From positions 1-32,311 of the forward strand of contig DJHK01000025.1 in assembly GCA_002433065.1 (NCBI GenBank): DNA of 32,311 bases. The letters are read 5' to 3'. Below are positions 25,281 to 32,311 of this stretch, one piece after another. The notes beneath the pieces were generated by a model. That model saw only the letters and a program-made list of their open reading frames with translations, did no database searches and was not told the origin of the DNA. Both the position numbers and the translations under genes were made by a program. This DNA comes from Chloroflexi bacterium UBA6622 (lineage in GTDB: Bacteria; Chloroflexota; UBA11872). Each line of letters begins with the position of its first letter. The stretch's first letter is position 1.

Positions 25281-26008
25281 TGGAAAAAGTAGAAGTAGAG
25301 AGGGGTGATGCACCCTCGCCTGAAGTGCGCTGGGTCAAGACTTCAGGTTCCGACGCTTTGCAGACGCTTGATCGTCATTGGATCCGTTACGTGCGGATTA
25401 CGTTGCTTTTTGCTGCTGTTGTAATTACGTGGCGAATTCTTGCTTGGCAGGATGACGGATATCGAGAGGCTGCGGTTAACGCTGGCGCTGTTCAATTGGC
25501 GGAACGTGGACCGGTTGGTGAAATCCCTATGGGTTCCAGCTCGGGTGAGCAAAAAGATAGTGTTCAACCCATCACGGTCGCAGTCGCTACTGCGCCCTCG
25601 GTAGTTGCAACGATGCCGGCTGTTACACCTGTGCCAACCAAGGTTGAGACACTGACTTCAACACCCACGCCTGCTCCGAAACCCCTCATTCATCGTGTTA
25701 AACCTGGGGACACTGTTTCTGGCATATCGCAGTTTTATGACGTTTCGGTCAAAGTGATACTTGAGCTCAACGGAATCTCGAACGTTGACAATATATTCGT
25801 GGGCCAGGAACTCCGCCTTCCTCCAGATGCCCGGATGCCGGCTGCGGCAGAAGTTCCGCCGACATATAGAGTTCAGTCGGGCGACACCCTTAGCGCGATC
25901 GCAGTTAAGTTCGGTGTCAGTATTGAAGAACTCTTATCGGTGAACGGATTGAAGGATGCCGACAGCATTTTTGAAGGCCAGGAAATCAGACTGTCATCAC
26001 GAACTTAG
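25280..26008 (+). CDS. Membrane-anchored protein with two LysM domains
   Basis: 242 residues. A cytoplasmic N-terminal tail (~37 residues) is followed by one membrane segment at about 38-56 (VRITLLFAAVVITWRILAW), then a low-complexity linker rich in Pro, Thr and Val (~90-135). LysM 1 spans about 138-182 (HRVKPGDTVSGIS..., NGISNVDNIFVGQELRLP) and LysM 2 about 196-240 (YRVQSGDTLSAIAVKFG, NGL...IFEGQEIRL). LysM binds glycan such as peptidoglycan, so the protein probably ties the membrane to the cell wall or another surface glycan. No enzymatic domain is present. The ATG overlaps the kinase stop (TAATG); an earlier TTG is less likely. Confidence 0.88.
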   Translation: MEKVEVERGDAPSPEVRWVKTSGSDALQTLDRHWIRYVRITLLFAAVVITWRILAWQDDGYREAAVNAGAVQLAERGPVGEIPMGSSSGEQKDSVQPITVAVATAPSVVATMPAVTPVPTKVETLTSTPTPAPKPLIHRVKPGDTVSGISQFYDVSVKVILELNGISNVDNIFVGQELRLPPDARMPAAAEVPPTYRVQSGDTLSAIAVKFGVSIEELLSVNGLKDADSIFEGQEIRLSSRT

Positions 26009-26054
26009 GATTGAATGGTTGTTTGTCGAGCGCAGCCGTGCTTAAACTGCTACT

Positions 26055-26092
26055 ACCAAAGTTGGTTGCTTTGCTGATCGCTTTGGTGTTTT
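26055..26092 (+). terminator. Possible intrinsic terminator after the recJ-LysM run
   Basis: ACCAAAG (26055-26061) pairs with CTTTGGT (26081-26087), followed by GTTTT. The loop is 19 bases, and an inner alternative CAAAG/CTTTG hairpin is also possible. The stem is AT-rich and the T-run short, so this is only a moderate candidate. It lies 46 bases after the LysM gene and is the only T-run-associated hairpin noticed in this gap. Confidence 0.4.
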
Positions 26093-26135
26093 AGCAGCTA
26101 GGGCTTAGATCCATAGCGAAATCGAATACAACAGT

Positions 26136-26155
26136 CAGCGGTGATTAAACCGCTG
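26136..26155 (+). promoter_or_regulatory. Hairpin in the 5' leader of the Asp-box repeat gene
   Basis: CAGCGGT-GATTAA-ACCGCTG forms a perfect 7-bp stem with a 6-base loop. It ends 28 bases before the ATG of the repeat protein and just before its GGAAGG ribosome site. It has no T-run, so it is more likely an operator or leader hairpin than a terminator. The function is not known. Confidence 0.4.
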
Positions 26156-26183
26156 CCCATCAAAGACCGGAAGGTGCCTACGG

Positions 26184-28187
26184 ATGGCTGAGGCCGTTAC
26201 CACCAACGCTGAAGCAAATGTCTGGGAGCGGGTAGGCGGATTTGAGGGTGGGACCATAACTGCCCTCGCGGCTGCTTATCACTCTGGAGGTTGTCGTCTT
26301 CTGGCTGGAACAATGTCGGGAGTCTTCATATCTGATGACGACGGCGACTCGTGGCAAATATCCAATAAGCAGCTCACGAGCCCATATCTACAGGCCCTTG
26401 CGGTTTCGCCTGATTATGAACGTGACACGAATGTTTTTGCGGGTGCTGTTCAAGGCGGGGTGTACAAGTCCTTTGATGGTGGTGAAAGCTGGAATCAACT
26501 TTCGTTCTGGGGTGCCATTCCAAACGTTGTTGCTGTGGCGTTGTCGCCCACGTATTCCACTGATCGAATAGCACTACTTGGTACCGAAGCGGACGGTGTG
26601 TTTCGGACTACTAATGGTGGGCGAAGCTGGAATCCATCTAACGATGGCCTGGCAGGGCTATCGGTTCAATCGATCTTTGTGTCACCTGAGTTTCGAACTG
26701 ATCAAATGATAATGGCCGGGGTTGTGAACGGAGGAGTATGTCGTTCAACCGATGGAGGCCGAACTTGGGAGCAGATGGGTTCAGAAGAATTTTCAACATC
26801 GACTGTACAAGCGCTTGTGATGGCACCCAATTTCAAAGCCCAGCGTACGGTGGTTGTTGGCACTGAGGAGCACGGTCTCTGGATTTCACGAGATGGTGGT
26901 AAGAACTGGGACAAGATAGATGCGGTTGGTGACACCTCGATAAACGCACTTTCGATGTCGCCTAACTTTGAAAATGACCAGACCATTGTGGCTGGCACGG
27001 GCGGTGATGGTATTTGGGTCTCGAATGACGGGGGGGACAGCTGGGCTTCCCAACCTATCGATCCCAAGTATGGTGCGGTTCTTTCAATGTGTTTGCTGTC
27101 GGAGGATGATGATCTGCTTCTATGGGTCGGCACATTCCGGACGGGATTGCTGTGTTCATACGATCTTGGGAAGAATTGGACTGAGAAAAATACTGGGATT
27201 ACAAGCCAAAACTGGGTCAGTTTTTCGATATCACCAGATTTTGCTGATGATAAAACAATGTTCGCTGGGGGCTCTGGTGGTGGGATGTATGTATCGGTCG
27301 ATGGGGGATCGAACTGGAAGCCGAGCAGTGAAGATCTGGTTGATCTCGACATCTCTGGTATGGCGTTATCTCCTGATTTTGGTGCGGATGGACTGCTTGT
27401 TGCGGCTACTCAGGCTGGTTTGTATAGAAGTGTGGATCGTGGTCAGAGTTGGTCCGAGTGTGTTGATGGGTTCGATTTAGACGATGTAAGGGCTGTGGCT
27501 TTTTCTTCTAGCTACTCCTCTGATTCCACCGTTTTTGCTGGAGGAGCGCTAGGTCTGACTTATCGAAGCTCCGATGGTGGGTGGTCTTGGAATCGGCTGT
27601 CGCATGATTTCGATGGCGAGACAGTGGTCGCTGTTGCTACCGGGCCAGACTTTGCCAACGATAAAACTGTTTTTGTTGGCACGATTGGCATTACTGCGGC
27701 TGCGGTTCATGTCAGTTACGACGGTGGTGAGTCGTTCGAACGTTTTGTGGAACATGAGACCACGACTCCCTGGGTCTCTCTTGGCGTGCCAGGGTCATAT
27801 AGCGAAGACGATCGGGCATGGCTGTTTTCGACGTCTAGTCAGGTTTTTCGACCAACTGAAAGATTTCAGGATGTCTGGACGGGGACTTACCCTGCTGATT
27901 CCGAAACAGCTGTTCTGTCTATTGCGATTACGCCGACCTTCACTGAGGACGCGACTGTCTATGCGGGGACTAGCAAGGGCGTATTTAGGTCTGGTAATGG
28001 TGGATCTGGATGGTCAGAACTTAATCAGGGGCTCAAAAACTTAGCTGTGCTTAAGGTAGTGGCATCCCCGGAATATGCTGCCGACCATACTGTCTTTGCG
28101 ATGGCTCTTGGTGGTGAAATATGGCGTTTTGTGGATGAGCCAGAAACTCGACGAGGTGAGGTTCTGGAGCCGACTGATATTGTCTAG
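26184..28187 (+). CDS. Asp-box (BNR) repeat beta-propeller protein
   Basis: 667 residues made of ~13 tandem units of 45-55 residues. Most units have a SP.F..D.T..AG.. strand and an Asp-box S.DGG.SW. Recognisable boxes include SFDGGESW, TTNGGRSW, STDGGRTW, SRDGGKNW, SNDGGDSW, SYDLGKNW, SVDGGSNW, SVDRGQSW, SSDGGWSW, SYDGGESF and SGNGGSGW. One degenerate unit lacks the box (near residue 550). This predicts one or two beta-propellers, as in sortilin/VPS10 or Ycf48-like proteins. No signal peptide or membrane segment is visible, so it appears cytoplasmic, which is unusual for such proteins. Catalytic residues of sialidases are not apparent. The ATG has GGAAGG about ten bases upstream. Role unknown. 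Confidence 0.85.
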   Translation: MAEAVTTNAEANVWERVGGFEGGTITALAAAYHSGGCRLLAGTMSGVFISDDDGDSWQISNKQLTSPYLQALAVSPDYERDTNVFAGAVQGGVYKSFDGGESWNQLSFWGAIPNVVAVALSPTYSTDRIALLGTEADGVFRTTNGGRSWNPSNDGLAGLSVQSIFVSPEFRTDQMIMAGVVNGGVCRSTDGGRTWEQMGSEEFSTSTVQALVMAPNFKAQRTVVVGTEEHGLWISRDGGKNWDKIDAVGDTSINALSMSPNFENDQTIVAGTGGDGIWVSNDGGDSWASQPIDPKYGAVLSMCLLSEDDDLLLWVGTFRTGLLCSYDLGKNWTEKNTGITSQNWVSFSISPDFADDKTMFAGGSGGGMYVSVDGGSNWKPSSEDLVDLDISGMALSPDFGADGLLVAATQAGLYRSVDRGQSWSECVDGFDLDDVRAVAFSSSYSSDSTVFAGGALGLTYRSSDGGWSWNRLSHDFDGETVVAVATGPDFANDKTVFVGTIGITAAAVHVSYDGGESFERFVEHETTTPWVSLGVPGSYSEDDRAWLFSTSSQVFRPTERFQDVWTGTYPADSETAVLSIAITPTFTEDATVYAGTSKGVFRSGNGGSGWSELNQGLKNLAVLKVVASPEYAADHTVFAMALGGEIWRFVDEPETRRGEVLEPTDIV

Positions 28188-28198
28188 GCGACGGTCAG

Positions 28199-28387
28199 TT
28201 AATTGACAATCGAGTACAGCCAGGTTCCGAGGATGAGCGGTATTGCTGCGATAGCCAGAAGTGCGGTCAGTGTGCCTGCTGTTACTCGATTTCGGCTTGG
28301 TCTTCGAATCATTCGGTGGCTCGATCTATCTGCGGCCCGGATGGCCTGTGGTGTAATAAGCCTAGGTATGCAACCCGCTTGATGCAA
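28199..28387 (-). CDS. Possible small single-pass membrane protein
   Basis: 62 residues from a TTG start (37 from an internal ATG). A basic N-terminal half (RMIRRPSRNR) is followed by one clear membrane segment (GTLTALLAIAAIPLILGTWLY) that reaches the C-terminus. The basic-then-hydrophobic layout fits a tail-anchored or signal-anchor peptide. GGGAGAG lies immediately before the TTG. It sits alone between the Asp-box gene and the atp operon on the opposite strand, and no homologue is recognised. The hydrophobic pattern could be chance. Confidence 0.35.
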   Translation of the reverse strand: MHQAGCIPRLITPQAIRAADRSSHRMIRRPSRNRVTAGTLTALLAIAAIPLILGTWLYSIVN

Positions 28388-28443
28388 CTCTCCCGGATGC
28401 TTTGTTGGACGGGATCTCTGCCTTTGTTAAACTTCCGCGTTCG

Positions 28444-28488
28444 GTGAGAACGTGAACGTTTTCACAAAGTCCAGAAGGTCCTTGTGAA
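28444..28488 (+). promoter_or_regulatory. Two mutually exclusive inverted repeats in the atp operon leader
   Basis: Repeat A pairs 28444-28453 (GTGAGAACGT) with 28456-28465 (ACGTTTTCAC), nine matches plus one G-T, around a 2-base centre. Repeat B pairs 28461-28467 (TTCACAA) with 28482-28488 (TTGTGAA) around a 14-base loop that contains AAGG. The TTCAC segment is shared, so only one can form at a time. Repeat B ends three bases before the GTG start of the first atp gene. A role as operator or translational switch is inferred. Confidence 0.45.
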
Positions 28489-28491
28489 GCA

Positions 28492-28701
28492 GTGGCTATT
28501 CTTCGCTCGGCTGCACTCGCGCTCGAGTTTGGTTTTGTGGTCGGTGTGCTCACAATCATTGGGATATTTGGGGGGAACTGGTTAGATGAGAATTTTGGTG
28601 TTGCACCGGTTTTCCTGCTGGGGGGTATTTTGCTTGGACTAGCGGGCAGTGGTTACGTGATGTATATGATTTTTAAGTGGCAACAAGGAGCGGACGGTTA
28701 A
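28492..28701 (+). CDS. atpZ: AtpZ/AtpI-like accessory protein of F-type ATP synthase
   Basis: 69 residues with two membrane helices (about 9-30 and 39-61) joined by a short loop, GGNWLDENFGVAP. This matches the small AtpZ/AtpI-type proteins (G..lD...g..p....g..lG). These are thought to assist c-ring assembly or Mg2+ supply. The GTG start is preceded by a weak AAGG. It is the first gene of the atp operon, ending four bases before atpB. The identity rests on fold pattern and position, since sequence conservation in this family is low. Confidence 0.8.
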   Translation: MAILRSAALALEFGFVVGVLTIIGIFGGNWLDENFGVAPVFLLGGILLGLAGSGYVMYMIFKWQQGADG

Positions 28702-28705
28702 CTAG

Positions 28706-29506
28706 ATGGCAGCAGAACAGCATGGAGGCACAGAACTGGCTCCCCACGTTAGTGCCGCGGCAGAGCCGCTTGCTCATCTTGGTCCTATCGTTTTAACAAA
28801 TTCATTGCTTACGATGTGGTTAACGATGGCTGCGATGCTTATCGTGGCATGGTTTGCGACTCGGGTTATTCGGAAAGATCCAGAAGTGGCAATGGTTCCT
28901 GCAGGGCTTCAAAACGTCTGTGAAATGGTGGTTGAATTTCTTGAGGAGCTTGTGGAATCGACTGTAGGCCGCCGCTATGCTCAAAGGGTCTTTGCCTTTG
29001 GTGCTACTTTCTTTGTTTTTATCACCGTGAGCAATTGGACTAGTTTGCTTCCCGGCATTGGTACGATTTGGATTCGGGCAGAGCACCATGGGCACGAGAT
29101 TGCTGCTCCTATTTTTCGTCCAGCTACTGCCGACATCAACATGACGCTTGCGCTTGCCTTGGTGGCGTTTGTAATGATCCATGCGGCAGGTGTGATTTCA
29201 CATGGCCCTCTTGGGCATTTGAAAGAGTTGACGCAAGTTCCGTTTCTTGCTCCAGTATTCGTAATTATTGAACTTTTTGTCGTTGTATCGTTATCGTTCC
29301 GGCTCTTCGGCAATCTTTTTGCTGGGGAGGTTTTGCTGAATGGTCCAATCCTTGGATCGTTCGCTCTTGGGCATTTACCGGTGCTGGGCGCGATATTCTT
29401 AGTGTTGGAGATTCTTTTTGGTCTCGTTCAAGCCGTGATCTTCTTTATGCTTAGCATGGTGTTCACGGGACAATCAGCCGGTCCTGATAAGGCCGAGGCG
29501 CACTAA
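28706..29506 (+). CDS. atpB: F1Fo ATP synthase subunit a
   Basis: 266 residues with about six membrane helices. The key stator arginine is present in LSFRLFGNLFAGE (Arg199), facing the c-ring carboxylate. SNWTSLLPGIGTIW and HLKELTQVP are also typical of the family. The subunit forms the proton half-channels at the a/c interface. The ATG follows the upstream stop by four bases and the gene is followed by atpE 24 bases later. The length matches the family. Confidence 0.95.
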   Translation: MAAEQHGGTELAPHVSAAAEPLAHLGPIVLTNSLLTMWLTMAAMLIVAWFATRVIRKDPEVAMVPAGLQNVCEMVVEFLEELVESTVGRRYAQRVFAFGATFFVFITVSNWTSLLPGIGTIWIRAEHHGHEIAAPIFRPATADINMTLALALVAFVMIHAAGVISHGPLGHLKELTQVPFLAPVFVIIELFVVVSLSFRLFGNLFAGEVLLNGPILGSFALGHLPVLGAIFLVLEILFGLVQAVIFFMLSMVFTGQSAGPDKAEAH

Positions 29507-29530
29507 TGCGCATGGGAGGAAGCTAACGTC

Positions 29531-29761
29531 GTGGAAACAGCAACAAATTTAACGCCGCTTGGTGCCGGTCTTGCGATCGGCTTGGGTGCTATTGGACCGG
29601 GTATGGCTATCGGGCTCGGAGTACAGGCAGCAATGAATGCGATTGGTCGCAATCCAGAAGCTTCCGGTGACATCCGGAACACAATGATTGTTGGTCTTGG
29701 TCTTGCTGAGGCTATCGGTATTTATGCATTCATTATCGGCATCCTTTTGGCCGTGGCTTAG
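29531..29761 (+). CDS. atpE: F1Fo ATP synthase subunit c
   Basis: 76 residues, two helices with the polar loop GRNPEA (39-44). The ion-binding carboxylate is Glu60 in GLAEAIGIYAF. Residues that would coordinate Na+ in sodium-type rings are not those types here: the first-helix Gln position is Ile27 and the residue after Glu60 is Ala61 rather than Ser or Thr. This points to proton coupling. The GTG start has GGGAGGA about nine bases upstream. Forms the rotor ring with subunit a. Confidence 0.95.
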   Translation: METATNLTPLGAGLAIGLGAIGPGMAIGLGVQAAMNAIGRNPEASGDIRNTMIVGLGLAEAIGIYAFIIGILLAVA

Positions 29762-29797
29762 TCCACTAACACTGGGCCGAGAGGGAGATAGGTTGAC

Positions 29798-30301
29798 ATG
29801 ATTGATGCGCTTGGAATCAGCTTTCCAAACATTCTGTTTCAGCTTGTCAACTTTCTGCTTTTTTTGTGGGTGCTGTATCGGCTTCTTTTTAAGCCGGTTG
29901 TTGCGATGCTCGAAAGACGTCGTCAGCGGATTACCGAGAGCTTGGCCGAGGCCGACAGATTGCGACAACAGGTTGAAAAGGAACGAGCTGAGTTTCAGGC
30001 TGAACTTGAAGATGCTCGGGCTGAAGCCCAACGAATTCGGGAAGAGGCTGCGCGGTCAGCTGAAGCTATGCGAGCTCGAGAACTTGAACAGGCTCGGGCT
30101 GAGGCTGAAAGATTACGCTCAGATGCTGCGGCCGAGATCGAACGCAGCCGGGCTCAAGTTGCTGAAGAAATTCGGGGTCACACAGCTGAACTCGTGCTTT
30201 CTGCAACCTCACGAGTTTTGGATCGAGCGATTGATGGTTCAGAGCATCGGCGTATTGTTGAAGAGGCAATTGCTGAAGTTTCGGTGGCTGATAAATCGTG
30301 A
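29798..30301 (+). CDS. atpF: F1Fo ATP synthase subunit b
   Basis: 167 residues. One N-terminal membrane helix (about 7-26, NILFQLVNFLLFLWVLYRLL) is followed by KPVVAMLERRRQRI and a long Ala/Glu/Arg-rich coiled coil (about 40-140). The C-terminal segment is the delta-contact region. It acts as the peripheral stalk. The ATG has a GGGAG 11 bases upstream. It ends by overlapping the atpH GTG (GTGA). Confidence 0.95.
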   Translation: MIDALGISFPNILFQLVNFLLFLWVLYRLLFKPVVAMLERRRQRITESLAEADRLRQQVEKERAEFQAELEDARAEAQRIREEAARSAEAMRARELEQARAEAERLRSDAAAEIERSRAQVAEEIRGHTAELVLSATSRVLDRAIDGSEHRRIVEEAIAEVSVADKS

Positions 30302-30834
30302 ACCGGACGGGCAAACGTCGTAAGGCTGTTATGTATGCGGAAGCTGTTGTTGCTGACGCCAAATCTTCAGAGGCGTGGAGTACATGGGAGGATGACCTAG
30401 GGGCCTTAGCTCTTTTGGTTTCCGAGGAACATGGCCGACGTTTCCTTCAAAATACAAGTGTCTCGATCGATGAACGTGTCGCTGCAGCCGAGCGTGCTGC
30501 CGAGGGAACAATATCGCCTCGAGGTTTCGGGTTGCTGCGATTGTTGGCTGAGGAACGTGATGTTGATCTCATGGACGATATACGACAGCGTGTTATCCGC
30601 GCTTCTGATGAGGCCCTCGGGGTGGATCGCGTACATGTAACAACCGCGATTGAGCTTGAGGAATCCGCAGTTCAGGATCTTCGCAATCGATTAGAAGAGC
30701 CGACTCGGACTTTGCGGATGACCACCGATGTTGATGACAACTTACTTGGCGGATTTTTAATCCGTCGTGGGGACGATGTGTTAGATCTCAGTGTGCGTGC
30801 CAGGCTTATATCGCTGGCCGCAACCTTGCGGTAG
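30298..30834 (+). CDS. atpH: F1Fo ATP synthase subunit delta
   Basis: 178 residues from the GTG at 30298, which overlaps the atpF stop (GTGA). An ATG at 30331 gives a start MYAEAVVADA that fits the family's beginning (..YA.Al...A) better; both are possible. The C-terminal block DDNLLGGFLIRRGDDVLDLSV matches the family's d..l.GG......d.v.D.Svr. The protein links the top of F1 to the b stalk. It is closely followed by atpA after 14 bases. Confidence 0.93.
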   Translation: MNRTGKRRKAVMYAEAVVADAKSSEAWSTWEDDLGALALLVSEEHGRRFLQNTSVSIDERVAAAERAAEGTISPRGFGLLRLLAEERDVDLMDDIRQRVIRASDEALGVDRVHVTTAIELEESAVQDLRNRLEEPTRTLRMTTDVDDNLLGGFLIRRGDDVLDLSVRARLISLAATLR

Positions 30835-30848
30835 CGGGAGTTCGTCGA

Positions 30849-32311
30849 ATGGCTATAAGTCCTGAAAATATTGCAGATGCTCTTCGAAAACAGATTGAAG
30901 GCTTTCAGGCCGATGCGCATCAGGCGAACATAGGGCACGTGCTGCAAGTGGGTGACGGTGTGGCGCAGGTCTCTGGTCTGTCTCAGGCTATGGCGGGAGA
31001 ACTCCTGGAGTTTCCAGGCGGAGTTACCGGTATGGCATTGAATCTTGAAGAAGATAGTGTTGGTGCTGTCGTCTTGGGTGATTACTTGCAGATTGAAGAG
31101 GGCGATGAAGTCCGCACCACTGGTCGGGTTGCTGAGGTTCCTGTAGGTCCTGAATTACTAGGTCGGGTGGTAAATGCCATTGGTGAGCCCGTTGATGGTA
31201 AAGGTCCTATTAATGCGGAACGAACCGATGTAACCGAAAAGGTCGCCCCGGGTGTAGCTCAACGTCAGAATGTTGATCGGCCTGTTCAGACCGGGCTTAA
31301 GGCTATTGACTCGATGGTTCCAATTGGTCGTGGTCAGCGGGAGCTCATCATTGGTGACCGCCAAATAGGTAAGACAGCCATTGCCCTAGATACGATCATC
31401 AATCAGCGCGATGGAGATTTGGTCTGTATCTATTGTGCGATTGGCCAAAAAGAAAGTTCAGTTGCCCAAGTTGTCGGTACCTTGGCTGAAGCGGGGGCGT
31501 TGGAACACACGATTGTTGTTACCGCATCTGCCAGCTCTCCTGCGGCCTTGCAGTTCATGGCCCCGTTTGCAGCTTGCACTATGGGTGAGTATTTCCGTGA
31601 CAATGGCCAGGATGCGCTTGTGATCTATGACGATTTAACCAAGCACGCTTGGGCTTATCGCCAAATGTCATTAATGCTGCGGCGTCCACCAGGGCGTGAG
31701 GCGTATCCCGGAGATGTTTTTTATCTCCATTCAAGATTGCTCGAACGTGCCGCACAACTGCATGAAAACGAAGGTGGCGGGAGTCTTACAGCTCTTCCAA
31801 TAATTGAAACTCAGGAGGCAGATGTCACCACCTACATTCCAACGAATGTGATTTCAATTACGGATGGTCAGATTTATCTCGAAGCCGATCTCTTCAATAG
31901 TGGTGTTCGACCAGCAATTAATCCGGGTATTTCTGTGTCTCGTGTAGGTGGAGATGCTCAAACGCGAGCTATGAAGTCGGTTGCAGGTGGTTTGCGCCTA
32001 GATCTATCTCAGTATCGAGATGTGGCAGCCTTTGCGCAGTTTGCCTCTGATTTAGATCAGGCGACACGCAACCAGCTTGAGCGAGGTCAACGTGTCACCG
32101 ATCTCCTGAAACAGGGGCAGTTTTCGCCAATGCCTGTGGAAGAGCAAGTCGGTGTGATTTTTGCCGGAACGCAGGGTTTGATTGACGACGTTCCCGTTTC
32201 GGAGCTGGGACGATTTGAACAGGAGCTATTGGCTTATCTTCGTGATGTTCATAGCCAAACACTTGAGGGTATTCGTTCGAGTGGGGATTTAAGTGACGAT
32301 GCTGAGTCGGA
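30849..32311 (+). CDS. atpA: F1Fo ATP synthase subunit alpha, partial (runs off right edge)
   Basis: 487 complete residues are present of the usual ~500-550; the end is cut by the window. The P-loop GDRQIGKT spans residues 169-176, matching E. coli alpha numbering, with Ile173 replacing the usual Thr. Walker B reads LVIYDDL. PPGREAYPGDVFYLHSRLLERAA and the arginine-finger block SVSRVGGDAQ (Arg365) are intact. Alpha is the non-catalytic nucleotide-binding subunit. The ATG has GGGAG eight bases upstream. The rest of the F1 genes lie outside the window. Confidence 0.97.
   Translation, partial: MAISPENIADALRKQIEGFQADAHQANIGHVLQVGDGVAQVSGLSQAMAGELLEFPGGVTGMALNLEEDSVGAVVLGDYLQIEEGDEVRTTGRVAEVPVGPELLGRVVNAIGEPVDGKGPINAERTDVTEKVAPGVAQRQNVDRPVQTGLKAIDSMVPIGRGQRELIIGDRQIGKTAIALDTIINQRDGDLVCIYCAIGQKESSVAQVVGTLAEAGALEHTIVVTASASSPAALQFMAPFAACTMGEYFRDNGQDALVIYDDLTKHAWAYRQMSLMLRRPPGREAYPGDVFYLHSRLLERAAQLHENEGGGSLTALPIIETQEADVTTYIPTNVISITDGQIYLEADLFNSGVRPAINPGISVSRVGGDAQTRAMKSVAGGLRLDLSQYRDVAAFAQFASDLDQATRNQLERGQRVTDLLKQGQFSPMPVEEQVGVIFAGTQGLIDDVPVSELGRFEQELLAYLRDVHSQTLEGIRSSGDLSDDAES

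Noticed and set aside
29549..30031. 160-codon minus-strand frame across atpE and atpF
   Set aside because: It overlaps two strongly supported ATP synthase genes and its translation is a shadow.
1..32311. CRISPR arrays, tRNA or rRNA genes, insertion sequences, integrases
   Set aside because: None seen: intergenic gaps are short, no regularly spaced repeats or cloverleaf-like sequences were noticed, and no transposase or integrase motif occurs in any translation.

Overview
The window looks like a chromosomal segment of an uncultured, free-living bacterium. The mix of genes suggests a Chloroflexota (SAR202/Dehalococcoidia-like) lineage: several Gfo/Idh oxidoreductases, tandem creatininase-family hydrolases, a long Asp-box repeat protein, a type III pantothenate kinase, and a compact atp operon starting with an AtpZ-like gene. 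This is inference from gene content; no rRNA or other taxonomic marker was read. No tRNA, rRNA, CRISPR array, insertion sequence or phage gene was seen.

Left part (1-8292, all minus strand). A B12-binding radical SAM enzyme runs off the left edge. Next to it lies a large GT-C type membrane glycosyltransferase, then a compact lipid-tail modification cluster: DUF1365, FAD oxidoreductase, CFAS/CNMT-like methyltransferase, DUF1295 and a DUF4345-like membrane protein. A divergent MMPL/RND lipid exporter (8431-10809) shares the upstream region with this cluster. That region holds a perfect CRP-like palindrome, TTGTGA-N6-TCACAA.

Middle part (10936-18153). A Gfo/Idh oxidoreductase faces two translationally coupled creatininase-family hydrolases. 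Divergent from these is a coenzyme A block: coaX, coaBC and an overlapping orphan gene, closed by a strong hairpin. A small tail-anchored protein and a second Gfo/Idh oxidoreductase follow, convergent with each other.

Right part (18160-26008, plus strand). A tightly packed run holds recJ, a long RelA/SpoT homologue, a PlsY-like protein, a DegV (fatty-acid-binding) protein, a glycerate 2-kinase and a LysM membrane protein. The Rel protein carries two successive CC...H...C zinc-finger-like modules where the family normally has one; this is the most unusual protein feature here. A 667-residue Asp-box repeat protein follows.

The window ends in the F1Fo ATP synthase operon: atpZ-like, atpB, atpE, atpF, atpH and atpA (truncated by the right edge). 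Its leader contains two mutually exclusive inverted repeats. The c-subunit residues point to proton rather than sodium coupling.
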